Shown here piece after piece: positions 10,650-22,478 of a stretch of 64,000 nt of DNA (positions are counted from its first letter, which is position 1; each line of letters opens with the position of its first letter). The notes under the pieces are model-generated. The model ran no database searches. It was not told the DNA's origin and saw only the letters and a list, made by a program, of their open reading frames with translations. The position numbers and the translations under genes were made by a program. Origin of the DNA: Siphlonurus alternatus (taxonomy: Eukaryota; Arthropoda; Insecta; Ephemeroptera; Siphlonuridae); NCBI GenBank assembly GCA_949825025.1, contig OX463788.1, positions 23,509,069 through 23,573,068 of the forward strand, read 5' to 3'.

Positions 10650-12830
10650 TTAATTTTTTTTTTTTTTATTGGTCACTTATTTTACAATCAACCAAGGTTA
10701 TACACAATAACCTTATTGGTTGAAGACATTTACATGAAAAATATGTTTCTTCAAGACCTAGAATAATTATAACACTAGAAGATTGAATCTTATTTATGAT
10801 TTCAAACTAAAACAAAAATGAAAAAAAAGTTGACTGATTGACAGATAATTGTTTTTAAATTCTTTCACAAGACACTTAAATACAATTTTTTTTTATCCTT
10901 TAATTATCAAGTTGAAGATTTTTTTTTTTTTTTTTTTTTAAAGAAAGTACATTATTTTCTGTAATTTAAAGTAAATTTTATCCAAAATTAAACCTCATTC
11001 TCTAATACAATATTATATGTCCTATATAAATTTGAACATGATATTGACAAAAACAAACAATATAACACATCTTCATTGATGTCCATCACCTGAAACAAAG
11101 TGACTTTAGTATTGTTGTACTCTCAATATAAAGTATTATTATTTATTTTAAATTATTTTCAATTCTTGTATTGAAAATATTACTTTTAGAATAAGTAAAC
11201 TATTCAGATAAGTTAATGCATTTAATTATATACTACCTAGTATTTTTTTATTATATTTTTTTTTATTATGCAAATTACAGAACACACCATTTAAAATTTA
11301 AATTTAAAATTTATCTCCTAAATATAGAATTATTTATTTTATACTATAAATTCATTAAATTTTAAATTCAAAATATTGTTCCCGTTCCATAAATAATGAT
11401 AATGTAACAAAAATTACGCTTAAAGGGAATTGTATATTAGGACCTGAAACATTTTAATCTGAAACAAAAGAACATATTAATAGAATAAACACATTTATGT
11501 CATATACAAGTGAAATAGGAATTACATAATTAATCATCAATTAGCACATTTACCTATTTTCTGTACATATATAATTTAATATACATTCAATAAAACTTTT
11601 ACATAATTTTACCGACTTGTTGATAATAACCATTTTTTTATTTTAAATTTAACTTTGCTTTTTGTGTCTACTAATTTCAGATTACTCGGCAATTCATTCC
11701 ATAATCTAGGTAGGATAAATTCCCAAGTTCTCTCACCAAACCTATTTACACTTCTTGGAGCAAACAATGGTTGTAACAAATTTTGAGACGTGTACCATGC
11801 TCATGTTCTCTTGCCTTTCCATGTGATTCATCAAAATATATATGTCAATTAGCCATGAGTGTTTAGCTTGAAGTTTCACTGGTAATATTTTCCAATATTT
11901 ATATATATCGTCAAATTCATTAAATTTTTCTCCAAATTTCATGCATTTTATTTAGTTTTGTCATGGTCCCTGACTCAGTGAAGCCCCAAGCTGTTATTCC
12001 ATAAATAATGAACGCATGAGCTAGAGCAAAATAAATATTTCTAATAGTTTTTTCATTGACAGTACATTTTAATTTATATACTTGTGACATTACTGATCTT
12101 AATTTATTTATAATTTTGTTCATATGTAAATTCCATTCAAAATTTTGGTCAATTATTACGCCTAGATATGTATTTTCCAGAACTTGCTCTAGTTTACTAC
12201 ATGTACAGTTCCGTCTAAAATTATGCAAACATTCATTTGTATGTATTGTAATATTCATTTCTTCATTTTTTCTAAGATATTTATTACAAACATGCATGAC
12301 TTTTGTTTTTTTAATGTTAATAATTAATCCATAATCATGGGCCCAGTTAGCTAAGTGGTTGGCATTTATTTGTAATATATTATGGGCTTCATTAAAATCT
12401 TTTTTTGATACAAGTATTAACAAATCGTCTGCAAACATAAATAATTTACAATTTTTTAAAACAGAAAATATACTATTAACATAAATGTTTAATAATATTG
12501 GGGATATTGTTCCACCTTGTTGAGTGCCAAAACTTAAAGCCCATTGATCACCTTTCACATTACTAATTTGGACTACCATTTTTCTATCATACAGATAATG
12601 TTTTAATAATTCTAATGTTGGGCCTCTTATACCAACTTTTTCCAGTTCCTTAAATAAAGTTTCATGGTTAAGGACATCAAAAGCTTTGGTGAAATCAACA
12701 AAGAGAGCTAAAACATGGTTATTATCAGATAATTGTGTATTAATGTAATTATAATGTCTATAGACATATCTCCTAAGAGTTCATTGGTTGATCTCCCCTT
12801 TTGATAAGCATAATGTTGTTTATTTATTTA
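10650..12830 (-). pseudogene. LINE-1st copy, 3' part (RT palm to C-terminus and 3' UTR)
   Basis: On the minus strand from about 12830 there is a YQKGRSTNELL motif, then VDFTKAFDVLNHETL, GTQQGGTISPILLNIYVNS and the catalytic FADDLLIL box (219-codon open block 11920-12579). The YLGVIIDQNFEWNLHMNKI block and a C-terminal tail ending near 11627 (RLWNELPSNLKL) follow. One frameshift lies near 12770 and another near 11940. The 3' UTR runs down to a T-run at about 10655-10668 (a poly-A tail on the minus strand). The missing N-terminal RT part continues at 16398-16800, on the far side of an inserted second LINE. Group: CR1/L2/Jockey-like. Confidence 0.88.
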
Positions 12831-13222
12831 TTTATTTTATTTTTTTTTTATTTCATTTTAAATAAACATGATACATTTCATTTATACAAAAAGACATTTA
12901 TACCTCAATGAGCTAAAGCTCGAGAAGAGGAATGAAAATTTTGTTTCATCTGGAAAAGAAAAACATGATGACAGAAATATTTCACTACATAATTAACAAT
13001 AACAATTTAGTTAAGAAAAAAAGTTGATGTAGCTTATTCATATAAACACTATAAGTTTGGATTATAATATATTAAACAAATAGTCAAAACTATTAACACA
13101 AAATTGATACATAAATTACACATGTTTTAGAAATAGTATTATATTGATTGAAAATTAAAATATTATCAAATCAATAGTTATTTAGTATACAGATTGTATA
13201 TTATAATAAGGTTTTATAATTA

Positions 13223-16203
13223 TTAGGCATAATATAATAATGAAGAATATCTACATGTTTGCACATTTCTACTTAGAACAAATTGTTGAGCAATATAGTA
13301 TTTTTTTACTCTATCTAAGAACATTTTTATTGAAGTTATATTTTTTATGTTATCAGGCAGAGCATTAAATAAATGGGTAGCTTTACATAGAATGGAGAAT
13401 TTACCTAGATTAGTTCTTGTAAAATCAATATGAAAATTATTTGAACGCCTAGTATTGTGGCTATGTACATCACTATTTAGTACTAATGAGAAATTATTTT
13501 TGATGAGATTGTTCATAATTTTATACACAAATGGACAAAGATTTTTTGAATTTAAACCTGTAATATTCAGCATGTTTGTTTCAGTGTATAGTTCAATAGT
13601 ATTTTTCCTCCAATCATAATTATACAGTATTTTTAGAGCTTTATTTTGTAGGATTTGCAAAGGTTTCAATAAAACTTGGCAGGCATTTCCCCAAATTCCT
13701 ACCATATAATTTAAATGTGAATGGACTAAAGAATAATAAATTTGTTTTTTAACACTGGGAGGGATATAATGTCGAGTACGCCATAAGATTCCAATAACTG
13801 GGAGAATTTTTTTTTTTTTACAAAACTAATATGATTTTCCCATTTTAATTGCGAGTCAATGATAAATCCTAGATATTTGTATTCATCTACTTGTTCTATT
13901 AAAATATTATCTACTGAAGGTAAGGTATTACATATTATGTTTTGTCCTCTTTTTATTATCATAAATTTAGTTTTATTTGCATTTAGCGTTAAGAAATTAG
14001 TTTTAAACCAATTATTTAGTAAATTTAGGTCATGTTGTATATCACTTATTATATTTTCTTCACTTTTAGAACTGTATTGTAGACAAATATCATCAGCAAA
14101 TTTCCATAGCTTTCCTCGTAATTTTAGATTGGTTATACTATTAATATAGATATTGAAAAGTCTCGGTGATACAATTCCCCCTTGTGGGATGCCATAGGTA
14201 ATTTTAAGTTCATGGCTTTTATTACTATTATTAACTATTACTTGATTCCTATTTGTAAGATATGATTGAAATAGTTTTAGAAATTTATTTCTTACTCCCA
14301 TATTTTCAAGCTTCTTTAGTAATGTTGCGTGATGAACAGTGTCAAAAGCTTTTTTTAAATCAATAAATAGAAGACCCCCAATATTATCTTTATGTTCGTC
14401 TAACGAAGTTTGTAATTTATTAACTACGTCATAAACAGCAGTCTCTGTATTAGAGTTTGGGCAAAATCCAAATTGAGAACTACTAATAAATTGAGTTGTG
14501 TTAAGATAAGCTTGTAGTCGTAAGTCTAAGATTTTCTCAAATATTTTTGATATAATTGTTAAGACTGAGATAGGTCTATAATTACATACCTGGCATGGAT
14601 CTCCAGATTTGTATGCTGCAAATACTATTGCGCATTTCAGCTTATCCGGAAATACTCCTGTTTCTAGCATCAAATTAATAATTTTCGTAATTGGTTTTAA
14701 TAGGCAATCAGAACAAATCTTTATGCATTTACACGTAATGCCATCTATTCCTGGACAGGTATTATTTTTTAAAGAATGTATGATTTGTGCTACTACTTCT
14801 TTAATATTAGTTTTAGGTGCATTGGCACTATTATCATTGTTTGTAAATTCGGTATTTGTTTGTAAAAGATTATGTCTATCAATTTTACTTGCTAATTCAG
14901 CTCCTATATTACAGAAATAATTGTTAATATGATTCAGTTTTTCTTGTTCTTCTTTAATAATCTTATTATTATCATCAACAAAATATTTTGGTAACATATT
15001 ATTTGCATTACGAGATTTCTTATTATATATAATTTCATAAATTGTGTCCCAACATTTTTTGGGGGAATCAAGTTTAGTTTGGTTTCCAAAATATTTTATT
15101 TTAGCTAATCTTTTTTGTTTAGTAATTTCATTGCAAATTTCTTTATATTTATCTTCATTTCCCTTAATATGGGGATAAAGTTTTTTGTACGCAAAATACT
15201 TATTTTTTAATTTTATAAGTAGCAGAATTTCCTGAGTCATCCAGCATTTGATAATCCGCGAGTTATTATTAACATTTATATTAGCTGTGATTGTACATTT
15301 TTTTATTCTTTCATCTAAGTCTTGTATAAATGCATTAAATACAGTATTAATATCTTTACTTTCAATTAAATTAATTGGATATTTTTTTAAGTTATTATTA
15401 AGCATGTCATATTTTGTTATTTTTTTAGAAGCAATTTTATTATTCTCTGCGGTATTTAAGATTTTATTAGCGATATTTATCAAAGCTAATTTATGATCGC
15501 TGATGTCATGGTCTATCAGGGAATAATTCGCTTTTAAATCATAAATGTTAGCAATACAGTGGTCAATTAATGTTGCTGTATTTACAGTAGTTCTAGAAGG
15601 GTATAATTCCGAAATTTTATTAACAAAATAATATCCATTAGACGTAATTATATCAGTATAGCTATTGTTTTGAGCTGTTGTTTGTAATAGATTCAAGTTG
15701 AAATCACCCACTATGATAGTATGAGAGTTTGAAAGTAAAGGTTCAAAATCTTCTAGAAAACGACCATGATCACTGTCTGGTGGTCTATAGATAACACCTA
15801 CATGTATTTTTTGAGTTGGTAAATGAACGAATAAAAAATTATCATAATCATTACCTTTTGCTTCAACAACATTGTAAGATAGATTTTTACAAATAAGCAT
15901 AGCCACGCCCCCTCCTGATTTTTTTTGTTTAGAGTTACGGCAAGAGAATACAAGGTTAAAATTATCAATATTGTAGAATTTCGTTTCATTTTCTTTTAGC
16001 CTAGTTTCAGTTAAACATACTATATGAATAGTACATATGAATTTTTTAATTAGTGAATCAAGCGAGTCGAGTTTATCTCGCATAGTTACTACATTTATAT
16101 ACAGAATATTTAAGTTACCTATTGCTTTGATATTAAAATCTTCTACGTTACCAAAATTAAAATAAGTTAAATCAACATTGTCACTTAGATTAAAGTCAGC
16201 CAT
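13223..16203 (-). pseudogene. LINE ORF2: endonuclease plus reverse transcriptase, one frameshift
   Basis: The protein nicks target DNA and reverse-transcribes the LINE RNA at the nick. The 825-codon block starts at the ATG at 16203. Endonuclease motifs are in order: LNILYIN (about residue 31), CLTETRL (about 63), SGGGVAMLI, GVIYRPPDS (about 137), IIVGDFNLN (about 162) and SDHKLALI (about 232). RT motifs follow: CPGIDGITCK, KSGDPCQVCNYRPIS, QFGFCPNS, FIDLKKAFDTVHH, GIPQGGIVSP, FADD (702-705) and YKYLGFIIDSQLKW. At about 13808-13820 a long A-run on the coding strand shifts the frame. The thumb and C-terminal region (HNYM..VGIWG to RYSSLLYYA) continues in another frame at 13223-13705 and beyond. 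Everything else is intact, so the copy is young. Codon use is strongly A/T-ending. Confidence 0.92.
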
Positions 16204-16254
16204 TGCAAGGCATGCTTTTTATTATTGTTTACTCACTATTAGATTGTCACTCAT

Positions 16255-16395
16255 CTATTCTGCATTAGCCAAGGTGTCAACTTGCTCGCGAGACTTGCAC
16301 CAGATAGGCCTGGAGTCGAAGAGCTTGCGAGCAAAGACCTTGCCCTCGCGGGTGATCCACACGTACTTGTAGTTAGGATGACCATTGCGGTTCTT
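16255..16395 (-). pseudogene. LINE ORF1 C-terminus (FP-type domain), truncated
   Basis: Forty-six codons open to a TAG at 16255-16257, 51 bp upstream of the ORF2 start on the minus strand. The peptide contains HPNYKYVWITREGKVFARK and CKSREQVDTL. That pattern (KYVW..GK(V/I)F.RK...I..S...L) is, from memory, the conserved end of the Baculo_FP-like domain found in many LINE ORF1 proteins, an RNA-binding Gag-like partner. The 5' end is cut by LINE truncation at about 16397. Roughly 70% of third positions are G or C, unlike ORF2 directly downstream. Confidence 0.65.
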
Positions 16396-16397
16396 GA

Positions 16398-16800
16398 GCT
16401 TATTATATTGAGATTATCAAGATATATTGTAAGATCATTAGTTATATATTTTTGTAAAACTTTATCAACAGTTGGAGATAAAACAATGGGTCTATAATTA
16501 ATACATTCAGTATGAAGTCCATTCTTATAAATTGGCCGACATATAGATATTTTTAAAGCCTCAGGAAATTTTCTTTCTTTTATATACATAAATTAGTTAA
16601 GTTTTTTAAAACTTATGTTAAGTTTTCTCCTGCCATTTTAATATGCCTGGCCGTAATTTTGTCATATCCCGGTGCTTTATTATTATCCATACTTTCAACT
16701 ATTTTATTTATTTTTTCATTTGATGCTTTTTGCAAATAAAAAGACTGATTTTCATATCATATTGTATTAATTGTCCATTCCATGGTGTCAGCTCTCTCCA
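16398..16800 (-). pseudogene. LINE-1st copy, N-terminal RT part
   Basis: Minus-strand frames give an APGYDKITARHIKMAGENL motif, then FPEALKISICRPIYKNG, INYRPIVLSPTVDKVLQK and YLDNLNIIS. These are the RT motifs missing from the 10.65-12.83 kb part. A stop and a frameshift separate the first motif from the second. The copy ends near 16800, against degenerate hairpin DNA. No endonuclease is present. Confidence 0.85.
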
Positions 16801-16865
16801 TAAGGCAAATCAAAAACTTTCCACTTTAGACCCCATTGAAGAGGGGAATATTAAGCCTATCAGGT

Positions 16866-17131
16866 AACGCGCCCAATGTTAAAAATAATCCCACATGATG
16901 CACATGAAAATTATGAAAAAATAAAATGTTCTCCTCTACATCCCCTATCAGTAATTCAGTATTATATATAGCTAAAATATCAGGTATTAAAAAAATAGCT
17001 CGAATTTGTATACCTGATATTTTAGCCACTGATAGAGGGGATATAGAGAAAGTTTTTTTTTTTTTCTTCATAATTTTCATGTGTGGGATTTTTTTTTTTA
17101 ACGCATGAGCGCGTTAACTTTTACCCTTATA
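16866..17131. mobile_element. Degenerate hairpin MITE, family M3
   Basis: Inverted arms share ATGTTCTCCTCTACATCCCC, the core word also found in M1 and in the intact M3 copy (32947-33300). The left tip GGTAACGCGCCCAATGTT and right tip around 17098-17131 are decayed. An old copy. Confidence 0.65.
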
Positions 17132-17339
17132 AGGGTTGAAAAAATTATCAGAGCAAAATTTCAAAATACCACCAAATTCTGTGGCATATATGTTTATATT
17201 ATAGTAGGAAAACGATTATTCAAGTCTCGCGTCTAATATGAAATTTCAGTTTGTAATCAAAAATCGAAAGTGTGATCGACACACGACTTTTATGGGATAC
17301 AATACAATATAGAAACATATTAATATAATATATATAATA

Positions 17340-17525
17340 TATTCTCATTTAAGATTCAATGTTGGCGTCATTTTTTGAGAGGTTTTAAAAATTCATATTT
17401 CTAAATAAATCAGGAAATTGTCGAAGAATATTATATAATATATAATATATGATGTGTAATAGGGCTTAATTGTTCTTCATGATATTTTCGTGCTTTTTTT
17501 GAAATGTTGACAAAAAAACAAAACT
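17340..17525. mobile_element. M4 MITE fragment (half element)
   Basis: Matches the right half of the M4 element: ATTTAAGATTCAATG, GAGAGGTTTTAAAAATTCAT, AATAGGGCTT and TTGTTCTTCATGA occur in the same order as in 5310-5440. Confidence 0.65.
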
Positions 17526-17552
17526 CGAAACATTTTTTTTTTTTGCATGGTC

Positions 17553-17767
17553 ACATCCAAGGTCCCTCTACATACAAGGTCCCTCTACATAAGGTTGGAC
17601 GCTTAGGTTCACATTTTCGTCCAGTTCGCGCAGGACCAATCAGAGAGGACTGTTACTCTCGAGCCTATTTCGTGGCAGGCAGTGATTGGTCGTGACGTCA
17701 CAGGCTCCAACAAAAGCTGCGCCAAGATGGCGGAGCGTCAAACCTTATGTAGAGTAATCTTGGGTCA
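17553..17767. mobile_element. ~210-bp inverted-repeat element
   Basis: CTCTACATAAGGTTGGACGC near the left end is mirrored by GCGTCAAACCTTATGTAGAG at the right. The inner part is GC-richer and holds TGACGTCA (17693) and a CAAGATGGCGGAG word. The left end carries a short direct duplication of AAGGTCCCTCTACATA. Noncoding. Confidence 0.65.
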
Positions 17768-17837
17768 CATCAGTGTATATCATTATTGTTATAATTTTTT
17801 GTTAAGGATATAATATATATAGAAATGAGAAATGAAA

Positions 17838-17990
17838 CTTCCATGTAAAATTTGTAAACTTTAAAAATTCATAACTCAAAAAAACTAGATCGTATTTGCA
17901 TACCTGATATTTTAGCTACTGATGATAGGGGGTGTAGAGGAGAACATTTTAAATTTTTCTCAGAATTTTTGTGTGAGGGATTTTTATTAT
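17838..17990. mobile_element. M3 MITE, right half only
   Basis: Carries AAATTCATAACTC, TACCTGATATTTTAGCTACT, GTAGAGGAGAACATTTTAAA and TTTTGTGTGAGGGA in the order of the right arm of the M3 copy at 32947-33300; its left arm is missing. Confidence 0.65.
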
Positions 17991-18530
17991 ATTATATATA
18001 ATATATTATATATTATATAACGCGTACGTACAATATATATCATTCAAATTGTATTTTCGTGAATTTTCCATTTTTCGTTTCAAATGTTTTTTAATCGTTC
18101 TAATATAATAATTAATTGACTTAAATTTCGTTGTTTTTCAATTTCGGTCAAGTAAAACGTATACGTATATACGTATTGACCAAATGGTTTTCGTGCATGA
18201 TTATATATTATAATTATATATTGAATTCTCTGCTAAAATATATGTTTTCGCTGTAAATGCTTTCTCGGTGCTTAATTCTCGTTATAAATTGAATATAAAT
18301 TTAACATTTTCCATTTCGACTTTATAAAAATGTATGTTTTCATGTTGAATTACTTTCGTCCTTTTTTGTTTTCGCGGTGCCATGTAATTATATAATGCCT
18401 TAAATTTTGTTTATTGCATGTTTTCGTTCTTCTAACATAGACTCCTTCTTTTGACCCTGCATGACGATGATCACGCGCTCATATATTGCTGTTTCGGGAG
18501 TCGGGCACATATGCATTTATATACATATAT
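17991..18530. other. AT-rich spacer enriched in TTTTCG words
   Basis: Noncoding. TTTTCG or TTTCG recurs roughly a dozen times on this strand between 18050 and 18500, with little on the other strand. No terminal repeats were found. Confidence 0.4.
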
Positions 18531-18531
18531 A

Positions 18532-18586
<55 letters not shown>

Positions 18587-18653
18587 ATATATATATATAT
18601 ATATATATATACATAAATATATATATATATATATACATAATATATATATATAC

Positions 18654-18718
<65 letters not shown>
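18531..18718. repeat. Compound (TA)n array
   Basis: About 190 bp of TA with occasional ACATAA interruptions, abutting T1 copy 2. Confidence 0.95.
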
Positions 18719-18719
<1 letters not shown>

Positions 18720-18722
18720 CCA

Positions 18723-20169
18723 CCCTTGTAAAAAAAACTTATGATTTAGTATACTTTATCATACATTAATATAGTATAATTTAATAAAAATAGTATACTT
18801 CCAGCTATAATAAAGTATACCTTAGTATAATAAAAAAAAGTATAATTATAATACTTATTTCGTATAATTTAGTATACTTAGTATGCTAAATTTATTATAA
18901 TAAATGTTTGCTATATCACAAATTTATTATACTTAATTATATTAAATTTATTATACTAAATGTACTAAAATTATTATACTTAGTATAGTTTCTATAATTA
19001 AAATAGTATAAAAATTAGTAAATCGTCCCACGTCTGCAATAATGAACAATAATAATATGTTACCAAGATCTTGTGTGAAATAATAATACATCAATGTCTT
19101 CTATTTCATGTACATGATTGCAACAATGAGCTTTATTTTATATATTTTTCAAGCTCCTAATTGCATTCATCTGATATAGCAGATAGGTCAGTATTGCACA
19201 TAAGATCATGGTTATTATCCCCAATTGACTTTTGTCGCTTTGGCACAAAAAAATAATTTGTCCGAGTACACGTCATGAAAATTTTCAAAATCTGTTTTTT
19301 TTTTTATTATCAGCCAAATAACTATTCATACATAAGTTTTTTTAATGCAGCAACTAAAAGTATTAGCATGGCATAATATAAAAAGATGAAAAAAATATAT
19401 ATAGAACAAATGAAAATTATGCACTAACGGAAAATAAAAGACCAATATTATATATAATATATATATATATATATATTATATTATGTATTATATATAATAA
19501 TAAATAGTACAAGAACTACCAGAGATACCAGAAATTTTGAACAAAGATCAAAATTAGAGCAGTTATAGCAATAATAGCATATATCATGCAATGTTAAATT
19601 TATAGAGCAAGCGTGCATGGATCAAAAGGATCGAGGTTTGGGGTCGTGACTAAACTTGCATTGTAAAATCTCTCAACAAAGCTCGAACTTTAATTATAAA
19701 AGAAAATAATCAAAAAGTATCCTTTTACCTTAATGAATGTAAATATTAACAAGAAGAAAATCAGTTATGGATACTTCCTGTCATTTTTCTGTATTTTCAT
19801 CAAAAGACGCCATCGTCGTGCTCACAGAAATTTCCCATCAGCTGACTAAATTATTACAACGCTTTCTGATGCTCATTTGTTTTTAATAGTAGCCATCTTG
19901 TATAATAATAAAATTATACTTAATTATAATTTAGTATACTTATTTTATTATAATCCTGTAATATTATAATTATACAATATTATAATTTTTATGATTTAAT
20001 TAGTATAATTTATCATTAATTTATTATACTTTTTTCTATGCTTAGTATACTTCTAAAGTATAATAATATATACAAAGTTATTATAATAAAATAATTTATA
20101 ATATATTATACTTTAGTATACTAATTATACTTTGCAAGTATACTTGAGTATAATAGTGTTTTACAAGGG
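18723..20169 (-). mobile_element. TIR element T1, copy 2 (inverted)
   Basis: Reverse-orientation copy of 7447-8908 with tips CCCTTGTAAAA and TTTTACAAGGG. It aligns end to end with small substitutions and indels, including the core phrase TCATTTGTTTTTAATAGTAG (cf. 7725-7745). Noncoding. Confidence 0.85.
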
Positions 20170-20284
20170 CATACATATATATCCTCCTTGCATGGCAGTA
20201 TATATGGACTCCATTGGACATTGCAGTATCTTTTCTTATTGTGCAATATAATTATTTATGGATATGTGCACATCGAAAAGTTTC

Positions 20285-20395
20285 CGCGTATGTCGTGCTA
20301 ACGGGCCCAACGCCGCCCAACGGCGGCGTCGGTCTGGGCGGTCTGCGGCTGCGCAAACAGCGCAATAAGTGCGCGCGCGTCATTAAAACAATCGA
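20285..20395. other. Isolated GC-rich island
   Basis: About 110 bp of strongly GC-rich sequence (GGGCCCAACGCCGCCCAACG, GGTCTGCGGCTGCGC) in otherwise AT-rich DNA. Both strands are open but neither reading is recognised. It could be a fragment of a gene or a captured piece; no splice sites stand out. Confidence 0.4.
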
Positions 20396-20404
20396 CACAA
20401 TTAA

Positions 20405-20772
20405 GGTAGAGATAATACGGATCAGCTGGCCTAATGCTAAAAAAATCCCATTCATAAAAATTATGAAAAAAATTTAAAATGTTCTCCTCTACATCCCCTA
20501 TCAGTAGGTAAAATATCAGGTATACAAAAACGAGCTAGTTTTCGAGTTATTAATTTTTAAAGTTGATTATTTAACATGGAAGTTCCATTTCTCCATGTGT
20601 TAAATTAGAGAATTCTTTAAAAATTCATAACTCGAAAACTAGCTCGTTTTTGTATACCTGATATTTTACCTACTGATAGGGGAAGTAGAGGAGAACATTT
20701 TAAATTTTTTTCATAATTTTTATGAATGGGATTTTTTTAGCATTGGGCCAGCTGATCCGTATTATCTCTACC
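20405..20772. mobile_element. Hairpin MITE, family M1
   Basis: Tips GGTAGAGATAATACGGATCA and its complement, flanked by TTAA at 20401-20404 and 20773-20776. The right TTAA is also the left TTAA of the next element. Confidence 0.9.
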
Positions 20773-20776
20773 TTAA

Positions 20777-21226
20777 GGCTTAACCTGAGAAATTTGGACG
20801 AAAAATTCGCTACAACAGATTTTCTTCAAATTAATTTGGTGGACTTACAACAATCGTCAAATTAGCTCTGAATTTTTTTCGGAATTTTTTAACCGTTGGT
20901 TTAATTATAATTAATTTATTTAAATGAGAATTTTGTATCCTTCCAATGTTAAATTTGTTAATTAGCATTGCAAAAAAACTATACAACAGATTCTTTTACT
21001 TTTTTTTTTACTAAAACCTAATTTTTTAGACTATTTTTCTGAATTGTTTTCATATATTTTGAACCGTGGCGATGATCGTTTCCAAGATGTGATGAGAAAT
21101 GTGGCAACGTTCTCAAGGACTGATGTCACCACCCCCTCCTAAAAAATTATTCGCATTCCAATGCAAACAGTGTTGCCACTATAGCCACGCCTCTTGACCT
21201 TGACTGACAAATTCTCAGGTTATACC
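20777..21226. mobile_element. 450-bp TTAA element sharing a TTAA with M1
   Basis: Tips GGCTTAACCTGAGAAATTTG and CAAATTCTCAGGTTATACC, flanked by TTAA at 20773-20776 and 21227-21230. Inner arms are only weakly inverted. No open frame. From 21231 to 21640 I see no gene; a GC-richer stretch (21380-21600) has small palindromes such as AACGATATCGTT. Confidence 0.75.
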
Positions 21227-21644
21227 TTAAGAGTCACAAGACACAATCAAGAATCAACCAAGGATCTTGTACATATGTACATACATACATATGATCCTAG
21301 GAATCAACTTGATTTTGTTGGTCAACATTTTTTTGTTTACCCAGCAGTTACTAGTTAAACTACCAGAGAGAATACGCACTTTAATAAAGGTCAGCGCGGG
21401 GTCGATCGCGTAAGGCATTCGAATTGAACGATATTCGTTAGAACGATATCGTTTTGAAGATCACTCGACAAAAAAAAGTGCGATCACGTAACTTAAAACT
21501 CGTTTCTCGTTCGAGCTCGAAAACGTGATCGTTCCGTGAACGAACGAATCCTACCGGAGCAACTTTGTAGACCAATCAAATCGCTTGCATTTTCCACGTG
21601 ACACACTCGTGCTGAACGACATCGAGTTCACTAACGAACACGAA

Positions 21645-21925
21645 AACTATAGAGGGTGCAGTGTTATGCTACTCTGAATTTTTTCAGATATTTTAGAGAC
21701 CAGGAACTATTTTTAAAAAAATTTTTATTGGAAGTCGATTTTATGACGTCACGAGGAGTCTGTCCTTAAGAAAAGGATAGGCGCTAAACGCCCGTGACGT
21801 CATAAAACTGACTCTCAATAATTTTTTAAAAATATTTCCCGCCCTCAAAAAAATCTGAAAAAATTCAGAATAGCATAATTTGGTACCCTCTCTCCATTTC
21901 TGTAATAAAAAAATGTCATGCAAAT
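21645..21925. mobile_element. M2-related hairpin MITE
   Basis: Arms with GAGGGTGCAGTGTTATGCTA and TAGCATAATTTGGTACCCTC are inverted around two TGACGTCA sites (21744 and 21795), as in M2. Outer boundaries are approximate. Confidence 0.7.
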
Positions 21926-22209
21926 TGTCCATTATTGCTTATGAGCGACAAATGGTGGCAACACATTACTCTCCTATTAAAAATTAAATCATTTGAAATT
22001 AATAAATTTTCTGTTCATACGACACTGCATAGCTAGCTAGGTCTCTGATACAAGTGTTAAAATTTTTTAAATGCTTACACATTGTCATGTTTAACCTGGC
22101 CTGGAAAAGTGTTACTTAAAGTTTTTTGATAGGTTTTGAAAAACCAACCTTCATCATCTGAGGCTATAGTACTGCTTTGACACAGAGTGATATTGCATTG
22201 TGTTTCCAG

Positions 22210-22478
22210 GTAACGAGACATTAAAGACAAGCACAGACCGCATCACCTTGAAAAACGAAGGAGATGTAATCAATGCAATTCTAATCATCAGCGAGACCAA
22301 GATGGAGGATCAGGGAATTTTCAAATGTAAGGCATCAAATTTTGCCAATAGTACTGAGGCACAGACAGACGTGAAACTCAGGGATGAAAGTTCACATGTT
22401 ATTGTTTTCTTAGCAATGATTGCATTGTTGATAATGTTGATCACATCATTTGTACTCCTATTATCATATAAAAAAATT
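22210..22478 (+). CDS. Exon: second half of an Ig domain plus transmembrane helix
   Basis: An acceptor site (GTGTTTCCAG, AG at 22208-22209) opens a frame whose first two bases complete a codon begun upstream, a phase-1 junction typical of Ig exons. The peptide has TDRITLKNEGD, then AILIISETKMEDQGIFKCKA with the D-x-G-x-F-x-C signature of strand F, then a G strand (TEAQTDVKL). A hydrophobic helix follows (VIVFLAMIALLIMLITSFVL) and then basic YKK: a type I membrane receptor or adhesion protein. No earlier exon is visible within reach. The frame runs on to a TGA at 22560-22562, but everything after about 22479 is the terminal repeat of an inserted element, so the native cytoplasmic tail is lost or lies elsewhere. 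The gene is probably broken, unless the insertion is spliced around. The specific protein is not recognised. Confidence 0.75.

Larger units (their letters stand above)
12831..16397 (-). mobile_element. LINE-2nd copy, nested inside the first LINE
   Basis: Complete ORF2 (13223-16203), the tail of ORF1 (16255-16395) and a 3' UTR (12831-13222) are present. The tail is AAATAAATAAAT-type. It is 5'-truncated inside ORF1, as is usual for LINEs. The first LINE's RT resumes on both sides, so this is the later insertion. A target duplication could not be set confidently. Confidence 0.88.
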
